A DNA stretch of 64,000 nt from JABMQB01 sp963678235 (GTDB taxonomy: Bacteria > Bacteroidota > Bacteroidia > Bacteroidales > Prolixibacteraceae): positions 124,001 through 188,000 of the forward strand of contig OY782766.1 of the NCBI GenBank assembly GCA_963678235.1. The letters are read 5' to 3'. The position numbers and the translations under genes were made by a program. The notes below the pieces were generated by a model. The model was given only the letters and a program-made list of their open reading frames with translations, was not told the origin of the DNA and did not search any database. Below are positions 7,811-17,117 of the stretch, piece by piece (within the stretch, counting starts at the first letter, position 1; each line of letters starts with the position of its first letter).

Positions 7811-8263
7811 ATGAAACGAACAATTTACATATTATTGGGCTGGATTTTGTTGACAAATTTGTCATGTCAACCAAGCTATGTGAACCCAACAGGAACATAC
7901 GAACTTGAAAGCAAAACAGAGATAATAGGGGACGATACGTATGGATATTTTGGGAATATTCAAGTTGAAAAAATCAGCAAAGACAAAATCGTTATGGCAT
8001 TTATGATTTGCAAAGGGGCGCCAAGTTATAATTCAGGCTCTTTTGTTGACACTTTAAATTATTACAGGAATCGCTCGATTTATACCATTCCGGATATTGA
8101 CCCATCTTGTCAGATTAAATTTGATTTTTCGGAGAACGGAGTTGTTGTAAAAGAAAAAGCAGATAATTTTAACTGTGGTTGCGGTTTTGGGCATGCTGTT
8201 TTTGCAGATGGATTTTTTAAAAAAGTATCAAGCGCACAGCCAATACTTGAAGACAGTGAATAA
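7811..8263 (+). CDS. hypothetical lipoprotein
   Basis: The 150-aa protein has a signal sequence ending LTNLSC (Cys19) and then QPSYVNPTGTYELES. The opening G-T-Y-E-L resembles the first strand of lipocalin-like domains common in Bacteroidota, but the rest is too short and divergent to assign. A CGCGFGHA segment near residue 125 adds a closely spaced Cys pair. The stop codon overlaps the next start as TAATG, so the two genes are very likely co-translated. Confidence 0.72.
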   Translation: MKRTIYILLGWILLTNLSCQPSYVNPTGTYELESKTEIIGDDTYGYFGNIQVEKISKDKIVMAFMICKGAPSYNSGSFVDTLNYYRNRSIYTIPDIDPSCQIKFDFSENGVVVKEKADNFNCGCGFGHAVFADGFFKKVSSAQPILEDSE

Positions 8264-9108
8264 TGATTAATACAATTCGTAAAATATCGATATTTATACT
8301 GTTATTGACTTTTAATTATGAAGCCAGTTGTCAATCCTATTTTGCATTTATTGAAAAAATAAAGAGTTACCAGGATCAGGTAATGCTAAAAGCGGAGCAA
8401 CCTCCAAAACACTTTTCAATTGATACCACAACATTTAACCTTTCCACCTATTTTGGATTGTTTGATAAATTAGAATTAAAACCAAACCTAAAATTGTACT
8501 GCACGTATTGCGATTTTGGGACTTATGGACAACCAGCTTTGTATGTTCGTTATGATTCTTTAATTATTGAAGATTTTATTGAACAACATCTTGACAATTT
8601 CTATAAAAGTACCGGATACGATAAGTCGGATATCCCGAAAGATGTAAACGATTTTAGACGTGATGAAATCCTTTTTGGTTTTGCCGAAGATTCTGTAAAC
8701 AAAGCAAAAAACAATATTATTCCCGACGACAGTAAATTTGGTTACTTACAATTTCTCTATTTTCATTTGTTTGGTGAAAACTTTGCTTTAAAATGGCACT
8801 CAAACTATACAAAAGGTAATGTCATATTCTCCGGCAAGGAGATGGAAAGACTATATAACTTTTATAATACATCAGGCGATCTTACAGTTGAAAAGGGTGA
8901 TCTAAAGAAGCTTAAGAGATTATTGACAAAAAGATTTGGACCTGTCGTAAAAATGACCGATAAAAGTTGCACGATTTCATGGTATGAAAGTTTTTTACAT
9001 CTGGGTTTTTATAAAAGAACCTACAAAATTGAGCGACAAGCCCCATATAAAATTGAAAAAACAAAAGATTTAAAAATCGCATCGCCCAAAATTGGGCTGG
9101 TTTATTAA
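8263..9108 (+). CDS. hypothetical secreted protein
   Basis: The 281-aa product has an N-terminal hydrophobic segment (residues 8-18) with a likely signal-peptidase-I cleavage after EASCQS; a lipoprotein reading with Cys23 is less likely. Mature residues are charged and Asp/Lys/Tyr-rich with no repeats or membrane spans. A CTYC motif occurs near residue 84, and a second Cys in SCTISWYESF near residue 245. No family is recognised. It shares a TAATG junction with the upstream lipoprotein, which suggests joint function at the cell envelope. Confidence 0.68.
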   Translation: MINTIRKISIFILLLTFNYEASCQSYFAFIEKIKSYQDQVMLKAEQPPKHFSIDTTTFNLSTYFGLFDKLELKPNLKLYCTYCDFGTYGQPALYVRYDSLIIEDFIEQHLDNFYKSTGYDKSDIPKDVNDFRRDEILFGFAEDSVNKAKNNIIPDDSKFGYLQFLYFHLFGENFALKWHSNYTKGNVIFSGKEMERLYNFYNTSGDLTVEKGDLKKLKRLLTKRFGPVVKMTDKSCTISWYESFLHLGFYKRTYKIERQAPYKIEKTKDLKIASPKIGLVY

Positions 9109-9161
9109 AATTTTATTGGAATCTAATAACAGGATCTATTAGATTGCTAAATAAACCTCGC
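9109..9161. other. start of a 307-bp gene-free stretch, with a hairpin
   Basis: The gap 9109-9415 has no gene. Its first part contains a perfect 9-bp inverted repeat (aatctaata / tattagatt, 9120-9145) just after the stop, perhaps a weak terminator without a U-run. The middle is repeat copy 2. The last 150 bp, AT-rich, should hold the promoter of the next gene but show no clear TAnnTTTG element. Confidence 0.45.
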
Positions 9162-9267
9162 ACAATTGTTATTTCCTGTATTTATTCCTAATTTTAGGGA
9201 CATTGTTTGAAACCCGGCTGCACACAGTGAAAGCGATTCAGAAAAAGAACTGCAACCCCCGGATTTC
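9162..9267 (+). repeat. dispersed ~107-bp repeat, copy 2
   Basis: Closely similar over its whole length to 6131-6237, including ttgtttgaaacccggctgca and the right-hand acccccggattt block. It sits 148 bp before the next start codon, almost the same distance as copy 1 (152 bp). The differences between the copies include small indels and fall across any reading frame, which argues that it is not protein-coding. Confidence 0.6.
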
Positions 9268-9415
9268 TCTTTTAAATATCAATTGTATTAAATCGCTCTC
9301 GCACTATTGTATCGTGTGAGGGGAGAAAAAATAACCTAGATTCAATTTTAAACTATTTCCAAATAAAACAGAATACAAATCTACCCTGCCTCGTTAACTT
9401 AAAACTTTAAACATT

Positions 9416-10303
9416 ATGAAAAAATCAGTTTACCTTATCCTTTTGGTTTTTGCACTATTTCAATTGAATGTAAATGGACAACAGTTTGAATTCACTTTGC
9501 ATTTTGAAGATGCAATGGGAAACAAGGATTCTGTTATTTTAGGTTATGATGACCTGGCGACCCACAATGTTGATACCATGTTTGGGGAGATGGATATTTC
9601 AGATCATCCTTACGATTCGGTGTTTGAAGTCAGGGGAGCAGCTTATCAATATCCTTTGGAATGTAATCACTTGAATAATAGGGATCAATTACTATTTGAA
9701 TCGAAGAAACTTATTACTCAAAACACCTGCGATTTTGGGGCTTCATTTGAAGGGGAGTCTGCCATGGTTACCATAAAATCGAAATATCCCCCGGTTAAAA
9801 TTACCTGGGATTCAACCTTGTTCAATTCAACGTGCATTAATTCATGCTTGGTAGATTGGATGCCGGGAGGTTGGTTCGATGCTTGTTGTTGTAATGGGGC
9901 CTGGGGACCTTTTCTGCTAAGTTCTACGTCTTCCTATGAATTTTCAAGTACCGATTTCCAATTTTTCACCGAAACGGATACAGTTCTTACATTATTTTTT
10001 CCTTTGTCAAACAAAAATATTGTTGGGATTCAGGAATTAGACCACGAAGAAAATGAAATTAAGGTTTATCCAAATCCGATGACCGGGAAAGGTGTTGTTG
10101 AATTCAATAATCGTGAGCGTAACAATTATTCATTTAAAATTTACGATAGCAGCGGGAAATTAATGATTTGGATGAAAGATATTGTGGAGGATAGGATCGA
10201 ATTTCAACTTAAGGATTGCAACAATGGGGTCTATTGTTATGAATTGCTAAATATGCAGGACAATAAAGAATATTCAGGTAAATTTGTTTACAAACGAAAT
10301 TAA
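9416..10303 (+). CDS. secreted protein with T9SS type A sorting domain
   Basis: The 295-aa protein has a signal peptide (MKKSVYLILLVFALFQLNVNG, cleavage near residue 21). Its last ~80 residues form a type IX secretion sorting domain: IKVYPNPMTGKGVVEF, a middle FKIYDSSGKLM strand, and a terminal NGVYCYELL...FVYKRN. The cargo part (residues 25-205) is rich in Cys, including an ACCCNGAWG cluster near residue 155, and in acidic residues; it matches no known enzyme. The product should cross the outer membrane through the PorV/PorU machinery and be released or lipopolysaccharide-anchored. Confidence 0.82.
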   Translation: MKKSVYLILLVFALFQLNVNGQQFEFTLHFEDAMGNKDSVILGYDDLATHNVDTMFGEMDISDHPYDSVFEVRGAAYQYPLECNHLNNRDQLLFESKKLITQNTCDFGASFEGESAMVTIKSKYPPVKITWDSTLFNSTCINSCLVDWMPGGWFDACCCNGAWGPFLLSSTSSYEFSSTDFQFFTETDTVLTLFFPLSNKNIVGIQELDHEENEIKVYPNPMTGKGVVEFNNRERNNYSFKIYDSSGKLMIWMKDIVEDRIEFQLKDCNNGVYCYELLNMQDNKEYSGKFVYKRN

Positions 10304-10422
10304 AAATTCAATGTTGGCGCGGATTTATTTTAGGTGCCCCAAAAAGCTCAGATTTAAATCTAAACTTGGGAATAGATTAGAGAGTTTTATTTGGTAAGTC
10401 CATTATACAAGAAATAGTAGCC

Positions 10423-10935
10423 ATGAAACAAAAAACATTGATCGTATTTGGTACCAGAAAAGGAACCACAACAGAAACTTGCCAGGTAATTGCGCAGGTG
10501 CTGAAGGATGAATTTTTGCACGATGTGGAGGTTGTAAACATTAAATCTTTTTCGAACATAAAAAAACGTTTGGATGACTTTGATAACCTGGTTATTGGTA
10601 CATCCATAGTTTCGGGGCGATGGGTAAGCAAATGCCTCAGGGTGCTAAAGTCGCTCCGGAAGGCAAATCAACGTTTAATAGTTGTTATTACTGCTGGCGG
10701 AACGATGAATAAGGTAAAAAAATACGGGATTACGAAAGAAGAGGCAATCAACGAAGGGATTGAAAAGTACATTCAAAAATACACTAATCAATACAAAATT
10801 GATTTGTTTGACAAGATGGTGTTTGGTGGCAAAGTGCGCAGGAAAGGTGAGTTTCATTATGATAATTGGAATGAAGAGGATATCATAGCCTGGACCAGGC
10901 AACTTGGGCATCACATCCACAAGAATGGCTTCTAA
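10423..10935 (+). CDS. flavodoxin-domain protein (HemG-like)
   Basis: The 170-aa protein starts KTLIVFGTRKGTTTETCQVIA, the P-loop of flavodoxins that binds FMN phosphate (T/S-x-x-G-T-T pattern), followed by the DNLVIGTSIVSGRW strand-loop and a VVITAGGTM strand. The spacing fits the Flavodoxin_5 family, which includes menaquinone-dependent protoporphyrinogen oxidase HemG. No other heme gene is nearby, so a general flavodoxin-like electron carrier or quinone-linked oxidase is equally possible. It is cytoplasmic and monocistronic. Confidence 0.75.
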   Translation: MKQKTLIVFGTRKGTTTETCQVIAQVLKDEFLHDVEVVNIKSFSNIKKRLDDFDNLVIGTSIVSGRWVSKCLRVLKSLRKANQRLIVVITAGGTMNKVKKYGITKEEAINEGIEKYIQKYTNQYKIDLFDKMVFGGKVRRKGEFHYDNWNEEDIIAWTRQLGHHIHKNGF

Positions 10936-11046
10936 TTTGGTAGAATGCAACTTGAAGGTCCTGTCCGAAAATAAATTGTCAAATAGTGATAAATTTTTCT
11001 TAAATTAGGTTACTGTATTTTATTTGTTTTCCTCAGTCATGCAATA

Positions 11047-11424
11047 ATGAAGTATTCAATTCATTTAGACCACACCCTAAAAATAATCCGTTACCGGCAT
11101 TCAGGGTTAATTTATGCCAAAGAAATAGAAGATGCCTGGGCCAAATTTCTGGCAATGTCGGAGTTCACACAACTACACTATAATTTACTTTCTGATTATC
11201 GTGGCGGAACATTTAAAATGCAGTTGGAGGATATTTCAATGATTATTGACTATATGAAAGCCATTGAACCCATCGTTAAGGGAAAGAAACAGGCACTTAT
11301 TGTTGACGACCCATATTCGGTGGCAGGCTCCATGCTTTTCGAAAATAAGGTGTATAGGGAAGTGGGCTTTATTGTAAAAGTATTTTCAACCGAAGAAGCA
11401 GCCCTGAGATGGTTGCAATATTGA
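11047..11424 (+). CDS. hypothetical cytosolic protein, SpoIIAA/STAS-like pattern
   Basis: A 125-aa soluble protein with no signal peptide. The sequence begins with strands (MKYSIHLDHTLKIIRYRHSGLIYAKEIEDAW), then a helix, a strand with NLLSDYRGG, another helix (MIIDYMKAIEPIVKGKKQALIVDD), and ends with VKVFSTEEAALRWLQY. The closing F-x-T-x-x-x-A-x-x-W-L motif is typical of SpoIIAA-like/STAS-related small proteins widespread in Bacteroidota. Their biochemical role is not established. The gene is isolated, with 111 bp before and 179 bp after it. Confidence 0.65.
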   Translation: MKYSIHLDHTLKIIRYRHSGLIYAKEIEDAWAKFLAMSEFTQLHYNLLSDYRGGTFKMQLEDISMIIDYMKAIEPIVKGKKQALIVDDPYSVAGSMLFENKVYREVGFIVKVFSTEEAALRWLQY

Positions 11425-11603
11425 TTGTCGGCTTTTGTTCATTTACAACTGATGCTTTTGGGTAAAAGTCACTCGTTGTTAGTGCTTAACTTTAATTGAT
11501 GCAGATTCCATTTCCTGACAATATTTATTAAACATAGTCGTTATTTTTTTGCTCAACGCAACCTTTAGCAGTACGCTGCATCCATAAATAAAAACCAAAA
11601 ATT

Positions 11604-12248
11604 ATGAACCTAAAAAATGTAACCACCATCCTTTTTATCTTAGCAAGTTTTTTAATAGTCAGTTGCGAGAAAGAAACGATTGAAGAACCAGTTTTTAATT
11701 TGGAACAAGCCGATCAGATTGCGGATGAAGATTATGCAATTTATTCTTATGTTGTTAATGAAATTTATCACCAACAGAATTATGTGGTGAAACAAAAATC
11801 AATCACAGAGGTTTCAATACATGTTGAACGTGAAAATTCTAATTTTATCGCATCCCTAAACGAAAACTATCCTGATTTTGACCAAACCTTATTAACTGTT
11901 ATGAACTCGGTTAATAGTTCAACTGTGTTATTCGCGGATAATTTTACAAGTGAAAGCAATCAAATTAAGGTCGTATCCAACGAGGAGGTTTCCTATATTT
12001 TTTCAAAGGGAAACGAAGATAATGATGATGATTTAAATGGAGGCTGGTATGCCTTTTATGAGAAGTATGAAGATGTAAGTGGAATTTTACAATTTACAAG
12101 GATTGCTTATAATGAAGATAGGACTCAAGCTTATTTAGAGTTTGTGAATTCTTATGCCAGTTTGGGTGCTGATGCCAATATGGTTTATTTGGTAAAAGAA
12201 AATAATAGCTGGATTATTAAGGAAAGGTTTGTACCTTGGGTTTCCTAA
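11604..12248 (+). CDS. hypothetical lipoprotein
   Basis: The 214-aa product has a classic lipobox LIVSC (Cys21) followed by acidic EKETIEEP. The mature part is acidic and mixed alpha/beta, with one SVNSSTVLFADNF stretch near residue 110 and aromatic-rich C-terminal strands (GWYAFYEKYED). The last part, RIAYNEDRTQAYLEF and WIIKERFVPWVS, looks like a short beta-sheet domain as in NTF2- or lipocalin-like periplasmic proteins, without a firm match. The methyltransferase start lies 20 bp beyond the stop, so the two may be cotranscribed. Confidence 0.7.
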   Translation: MNLKNVTTILFILASFLIVSCEKETIEEPVFNLEQADQIADEDYAIYSYVVNEIYHQQNYVVKQKSITEVSIHVERENSNFIASLNENYPDFDQTLLTVMNSVNSSTVLFADNFTSESNQIKVVSNEEVSYIFSKGNEDNDDDLNGGWYAFYEKYEDVSGILQFTRIAYNEDRTQAYLEFVNSYASLGADANMVYLVKENNSWIIKERFVPWVS

Positions 12249-12267
12249 TATAATTCGTAAGCAAAAA

Positions 12268-12909
12268 ATGAAAAACCGTCAACGCCAAGAGAAAAAATTC
12301 TGGGATAAGTTTGCCAGGAGGTATGATTCGTATATGAAACGAACCCTGGATGCTACCTATGTGAGCCTCCTGAAAAATATGAAAGAAGATTTAAAAAGTA
12401 GTCACAAAGTTTTGGAAATTGGTGCCGGAACCGGACTGGTTACTTTTGCAATTTGTTCGAAGGTAGAATCCATCACTGCAACCGATATTTCGCCTGAAAT
12501 GATCGAAGTTGCCAAACAAAAACAAACGGAACAAGGAATTAACAATATTGATTTTCAGGTGCAGGATTCATACCAACTTAATTTCCCTGATAAGTCATAT
12601 GATGTGGTGATTGCTACCAATGTTTTGCACCTGCTTTACGAGCCCGACAGGGCATTTCAGGAAGTAAGAAGGTTGTTAAAAGACAATGGGATTTTTATAG
12701 CCCCTACTTTTTGTATGGGGGAAACCAAAAAAGACATACTATTTGCGAAATTTGCCGGATTAGTTGGTGGTTTTAAAATTATAAACCGATGGAGCCTAAA
12801 GGGCTTTGAGCAGCAAATAATTCAAAACGGTTTTGGTATTCAAAAAAATGAACTGATTAAAGGGCGTTTCCCTCTGGCATATTTAGTTGGGGAAAAGAAA
12901 AATGCCTAA
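12268..12909 (+). CDS. class I SAM-dependent methyltransferase
   Basis: Start was set at the ATG at 12268 (MKNRQRQEKKFWDKFA); an upstream in-frame start at 12229 would overlap the preceding gene by 20 bp. The 213-aa protein has motif I VLEIGAGTGLVTFA (residues ~47-60), motif II ending TATDISPEMIEVA, motif III with YDVVIATNVLHLL, and a post-motif RLLKDNGIF strand, the UbiE/Methyltransf_11 layout. The opening W-D-x-x-A-x-x-Y-D is shared by UbiE/COQ5-like enzymes that methylate quinones or lipids. The small C-terminal half has no added domain. The substrate is unknown. Confidence 0.85.
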   Translation: MKNRQRQEKKFWDKFARRYDSYMKRTLDATYVSLLKNMKEDLKSSHKVLEIGAGTGLVTFAICSKVESITATDISPEMIEVAKQKQTEQGINNIDFQVQDSYQLNFPDKSYDVVIATNVLHLLYEPDRAFQEVRRLLKDNGIFIAPTFCMGETKKDILFAKFAGLVGGFKIINRWSLKGFEQQIIQNGFGIQKNELIKGRFPLAYLVGEKKNA

Positions 12910-12950
12910 GTTTTCATATTCCAGAATTATAAGGTTTTTTGTGGTGGGAA

Positions 12951-13000
12951 TAAAAAAAGTTGGAGGAAATAATTACGTTAAACGCATTCCCCCAACTTAA
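12951..13000 (-). terminator. rho-independent terminator for the minus-strand outer-membrane gene
   Basis: On the minus strand arms aagttgggggaat and atttcctccaactt pair with one mismatch or bulge around an 11-14-nt loop and are followed by a run of seven T. It lies ~140 bp past the stop of the gene ending at 13141. In the plus direction the stem is followed by A residues, so it would not end the methyltransferase transcript. Confidence 0.55.
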
Positions 13001-13140
13001 AAAAAGAAACTCATCTTTTATGAGCACTCAAATTTTTTCAATTTATTTTGTGAATTACACAAATAATTCTTCCGATTTAACGGTTGAAATATTCTCTCAA
13101 AAAGTTATTTATATGTAATGATTGCATTGTTTATTGCTTG

Positions 13141-13965
13141 TTAAAACGAAACTTCGATTCCGGCATTCAACCAAACTTCATTGTCGGCGTTAATTCTTGA
13201 ATCCGGCGAAACCTGATAGTTTAGCCTTGCCTGTAAAGCCAGGGTTTTGTTTAATTGATAGCTCCAGTTATTGGTAAAAACAAACGCCCCCCAGGTATGA
13301 AAGTTACGAACTTTGTCAAAGTATATGGCTATGAAATTAAATCCATATTCAAGTTTATCATTGATGGAATTATCATATTTCAATCCGAAATTAAACACAC
13401 AGCCTTTGGTAAAATAGGCATCTCCGGCCGGCATAATATGATACATATCGATACTTGGTACGAGGTAAGATTTAGAAAGGGGAACTAGTTTCTCAAAAGA
13501 TACTCCCATATTAAGTTTCCAAAGTTGTTTTAATCCTAAGGGCTCAATCCAAGGGGCTAAAGGATCTTCCGAGTTCGGATAAGGTGTATATGAGTACTGG
13601 TGGTTATTGGGCGCAAAACTGTAACAAATAAAACCGTGAAAATTAAATTGAAACGTTTGCCCGATCAATTTATCTTCATTGTAACGAAAACTAAACTCAA
13701 TCAGATCGTTTAGTTTCATGGACCGATCAATTGGGAATGATCCCCAGGACAATAGCTCAAAACCAGTTTGGAATAGGTCAAAGAATATTAAAGGGCGGTG
13801 TACAGGTTTATTGTTATTAATATCGAATCCGTTGCTAAGCGACTGCGAGCCAAATTCCATACGTGCCAATCCGGATAGTACTGCTGGTTCAGTGTCTCCT
13901 TTTTCAATGGAGTAGCTGGTTGTAAATATGCATATTATTGCAAGAAATAATATAAAATATTTCAT
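13141..13965 (-). CDS. outer-membrane beta-barrel protein
   Basis: The 274-aa protein begins with a signal peptide (MKYFILFLAIICIFTTSYS, ~residue 19). The mature sequence is a series of 10-12-residue amphipathic strands, such as DLIEFSFRYNED, QTFQFNFHGFICYSF, LEYGFNFIAIYFD and LALQARLNYQVS, with polar turns, and ends with phenylalanine (IEVSF), the usual BAM recognition end. It fits a small outer-membrane porin-like or transport barrel. It lies next to the pectate-lyase locus on the same strand but 157 bp away and has its own terminator. Confidence 0.72.
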   Translation of the reverse strand: MKYFILFLAIICIFTTSYSIEKGDTEPAVLSGLARMEFGSQSLSNGFDINNNKPVHRPLIFFDLFQTGFELLSWGSFPIDRSMKLNDLIEFSFRYNEDKLIGQTFQFNFHGFICYSFAPNNHQYSYTPYPNSEDPLAPWIEPLGLKQLWKLNMGVSFEKLVPLSKSYLVPSIDMYHIMPAGDAYFTKGCVFNFGLKYDNSINDKLEYGFNFIAIYFDKVRNFHTWGAFVFTNNWSYQLNKTLALQARLNYQVSPDSRINADNEVWLNAGIEVSF

Positions 13966-14122
13966 GGTATATAGTTGGTAATAAGTTAGTTGAAGATGGT
14001 ATTTTGTTGGTTTGCGTCAGTTGTTTTGTGAAGAATAAGCAGGCAGAACAAATAAAATTTCGTTATTCCGCCATCATTGACTTATTCTTAGACACCTACC
14101 ATTAATTTAAAATCTCATTTTT

Positions 14123-15493
14123 CTATTGTTCTTCTGTTTTAATAAAATTACATTGTATAGGAGTATTGTACTCTCTAGCACATTTTTCAACGTATGCGCT
14201 AAAGCTTTCCTTATTGTTATAAACAACACCTTCCGACCAACCGGCAAGCATCATGTATTCGTAGCTATGGTTTGCATCGGGTTCAATCCTAAAGGCATGG
14301 TTTCCATTAAATTCATCAATAAATTGATATTTAGGATTGTATTTGTCTTTAACCACTAATCCAACACCAATAAATGGGATTTGCCAAATATCGCGGTCAT
14401 CAATGTTTTCAGGATCTTTTATATTTTCGGGACCGGAAGAAATGAGCATACCTCCTTTTTGGACAAAATTATCTTCCCTAGGTTTTTTTCGGACTCCACA
14501 TCCCATTAAAACCCCGGCTTGTTTTGGGGCGAATGTGGTATATGTTACCTTTGATGTGCAATAACTTTGACCAGCATATGCAGTATAATACTGGTTGTAT
14601 TCATAAAAACCATTTCCCGAGTTCCAGTTCATGGTTTTAATACGTATTGTTGACCTTAAGGGGCCATTGCAAATAACTTCGTAAGCATAACGTGTATCTG
14701 AGATTTGCCCTGCGTTCCACATCGTTGTAGGAACCTTTTCATAATGTACAGGGGTAAACCGTGGGCGGCTGCTTATTTCCGGTTTGTCTTTGAATTCGAA
14801 CAAACAAACGGCACCACCTCCAAAACTGACATCCACACTTTGAATATCGCTGCCAAAATCTTCATTCTCATAAGCAACACCATAACCATCCAGGTTTTTC
14901 ATATACAATTGGTTAGACATTAAAACGGGTTTACGTTTCCCGAAAACATCCACGCAATTGGCAAACCATATTTTCCATCCTATGTTTTCGCTTTCCCAGA
15001 AAGGCATTTGATGGCGGCAATAACTTCCAATATTTGCGTGCGTACGGTGTGGGTTCCATCCCCGGATATTTTCTCCAATATATATATAAATGGTTCTTTT
15101 TTCCTTGGCTTTTAAGTTCAATTGAAAAAACAATTCGTCCCAAATACCGTCCTTGTCTAAATCGTCCAACTGATGGAATATGGCATGTCCATTACTTTCC
15201 TCTTTTAGTTGATGTCCCCCCTGGCGGTCTAATAACTCAGCCGATGGAGCGGGCGATGGTTCAAGCAACGGATCAACAATAGTTATCCACATTTCGTGAA
15301 TATCTGGCATCGGAAAATCTTCTCGTGGGATTACCACCGGGCTGTTTTCCCTGTCAAAATCAAGTGTGTTTTCGATGGTATATTTTAAGCGTATTTTCGG
15401 TTCGAAATTGCCCTGGGTGTACCATTTCCCTGTTTGGGCAAAGGCGCTAACAGATATAGCCAGAAATGTAAGGTATAAGATTGTTTTTTTCAT
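14123..15493 (-). CDS. DUF4861 domain secreted protein, pectin-locus partner
   Basis: The 456-aa protein has a Sec signal (MKKTILYLTFLAISVSAFAQ, cleavage after residue 20). The body matches the DUF4861 family: an N-terminal strand block with IENTLDFDRENSPVVIPREDF, a DLDKDGIWDELFFQLNL core, and a later GPLRSTIRIKTMNW beta segment with many aromatics. Such proteins are often found beside polysaccharide lyases in Bacteroidota and have a carbohydrate-enzyme-like beta-sandwich composition, but activity is unproven. Only 11 bp separate it from the upstream pectate lyase, so it is almost surely cotranscribed and works on the same substrate in the periplasm. Confidence 0.75.
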   Translation of the reverse strand: MKKTILYLTFLAISVSAFAQTGKWYTQGNFEPKIRLKYTIENTLDFDRENSPVVIPREDFPMPDIHEMWITIVDPLLEPSPAPSAELLDRQGGHQLKEESNGHAIFHQLDDLDKDGIWDELFFQLNLKAKEKRTIYIYIGENIRGWNPHRTHANIGSYCRHQMPFWESENIGWKIWFANCVDVFGKRKPVLMSNQLYMKNLDGYGVAYENEDFGSDIQSVDVSFGGGAVCLFEFKDKPEISSRPRFTPVHYEKVPTTMWNAGQISDTRYAYEVICNGPLRSTIRIKTMNWNSGNGFYEYNQYYTAYAGQSYCTSKVTYTTFAPKQAGVLMGCGVRKKPREDNFVQKGGMLISSGPENIKDPENIDDRDIWQIPFIGVGLVVKDKYNPKYQFIDEFNGNHAFRIEPDANHSYEYMMLAGWSEGVVYNNKESFSAYVEKCAREYNTPIQCNFIKTEEQ

Positions 15494-15504
15494 TGGAAAT
15501 CGAT

Positions 15505-17097
15505 TTAATTTTCTTCTTGTGAATTTACAAATTCTATAAGTTTTGACATATTAATTACATATTGCCACGTAGTAATTCCCCTTTGGTCTTCTCCCAATCT
15601 GTATGGCGAAGTATCGTATTTATCGCCCACCTGGGTGCAACGATAATCACCCTCCGTTGGTTTTGCAGGACCATCCCCAATAAATGGATTGGAATTGGCA
15701 TAAACACCTTCCCAAAAGTCTTTTTTAACAAGTTCTGAAATAATCCGCTCAATTTCCTGTTCATTAGTTTTAAATTTCCTTCGGGGCAAATAGTTTTCAA
15801 GTGAAGGTTTTGTGTTTAGAGGTGATTTTTTCAGCAGTTCATCTTTCGGTATTTTTTTCAAAGATTCAAAACGATCTTCCAAAATAGAAACATTCAAAGC
15901 CCTCATCGAGAATGTTGGCATCCACTGGTATTCAGGATTGTAATCGGAATAATATTCTCCGTTGGTAGCGTTTGAGCCACCTCGGTGCACATAAACAGCT
16001 TTGTTGGTTCCAACTTCGGTACACGAAGGATATAATTTTTGTCCTGGTGCCAGGTTTCGCGGGTAATATTTTGTCATTTCATCCGAAAGGGCAATGGATT
16101 TTAAAAAATCAATGGCGGGAGGAATGGCGTCCATAAATTTTTGTTCACCAGTGATTTCATAATAATCCATTAACATGTTAATGCATGAATAGGTAGCGTT
16201 TGAATAAAGCCCTTCGGGTTCATAAGTCCGGGCACCAGCAGGTTTCATATCCGTGGTAAATTGCCACGACCAACCTGCCTGCGGGGCTTTTTGTTGTAAT
16301 TGCAAAATGCAGTCCATTGCCCGGTTAATTGGTTCTAAAAACCTTTCTTCCTTTAACACAAGGTAGCACATCAATAAAAAGCGGACATTGTTTCTATGCA
16401 CATCGTCGTTTAGTGTAATAAATGAACTGTAATCAGGGCGGTTGTTTTTCGAATAGTCGAATTTTAGGGGGTAGCGTTGGGGCCAACCTCCTGAAGGATA
16501 TTGGCTCTCCAACACAAACTGGATGGCACTTTCCAGGGCATGTTTCAATTTTGGTTTAGGTTTTTGGTTGTACATGCGCAATAGAAACAAAGCAGGTCCG
16601 TATGTTGCTTCATCGTCGAACGTTGCATTGCCATAATAATGCTGGAATTCTTCTAACCTCCAGCCATTTTTTCCAATGGTTTCATACCAGTCTTTTAATG
16701 ATTCCTCTCCGTCAAAATCAATAATATAGTTCCACCCACCACAAGGCAGTTGTCCTGCAATTAATGCATCTGCCACTTTTTCTGCAGCTTTATAATAATA
16801 TTCATCGCCTGTTGCAAAATAGGCTTCCATAAATACGTTTCCCATGGTTGGTGTTCCCGGTGCCTGTGTCCAAATCATGCTTGGTTTTGCTTCCATTTCA
16901 CCCCAACTTCGTGATAAATCGGGTGTGTAATTCCAAACATATCCACCCTTATAACTTACTTTTTCTACCATAAAAGTGCTTGCCTTTTTCATGGTGGAAA
17001 TAGCCTCTTGTAATTGTTTATTTTGGGGTTTGTTGGCGCATGCCTGAAAGACCAGGACAAGTACCAAAAGAGAGATTATATATCTAGCTGGTTTCAT
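15505..17097 (-). CDS. pectate lyase, family PL10, lipoprotein
   Basis: A 530-aa protein with a lipobox VFQAC (Cys20), so lipid-anchored. The catalytic alpha-toroid of PL10 pectate lyases covers roughly residues 75-430. Visible family marks are PTMGNVFMEAYFATGD, DDEATYGPALFLL, SGGWPQRYP and FITLNDDVHRNNVRFL, the last holding the acidic calcium-site residues of PL10. It would cleave polygalacturonate by beta-elimination. The C-terminal ~100 residues (PRRKFKTNEQE on) are an extension found in some Bacteroidota members. It is first in a two-gene operon with the DUF4861 gene, and faces a divergent AraC regulator 93 bp away. Confidence 0.85.
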   Translation of the reverse strand: MKPARYIISLLVLVLVFQACANKPQNKQLQEAISTMKKASTFMVEKVSYKGGYVWNYTPDLSRSWGEMEAKPSMIWTQAPGTPTMGNVFMEAYFATGDEYYYKAAEKVADALIAGQLPCGGWNYIIDFDGEESLKDWYETIGKNGWRLEEFQHYYGNATFDDEATYGPALFLLRMYNQKPKPKLKHALESAIQFVLESQYPSGGWPQRYPLKFDYSKNNRPDYSSFITLNDDVHRNNVRFLLMCYLVLKEERFLEPINRAMDCILQLQQKAPQAGWSWQFTTDMKPAGARTYEPEGLYSNATYSCINMLMDYYEITGEQKFMDAIPPAIDFLKSIALSDEMTKYYPRNLAPGQKLYPSCTEVGTNKAVYVHRGGSNATNGEYYSDYNPEYQWMPTFSMRALNVSILEDRFESLKKIPKDELLKKSPLNTKPSLENYLPRRKFKTNEQEIERIISELVKKDFWEGVYANSNPFIGDGPAKPTEGDYRCTQVGDKYDTSPYRLGEDQRGITTWQYVINMSKLIEFVNSQEEN

Positions 17098-17117
17098 AAT
17101 GTAGTTGTTAATTTTTA

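Noticed and set aside
6131..9267. Integron attC sites around cassette genes
   Set aside because: The repeats lack the RYYYAAC/GTTRRRY boundaries and no integrase is in the window; other cassette-like behaviour stays open.
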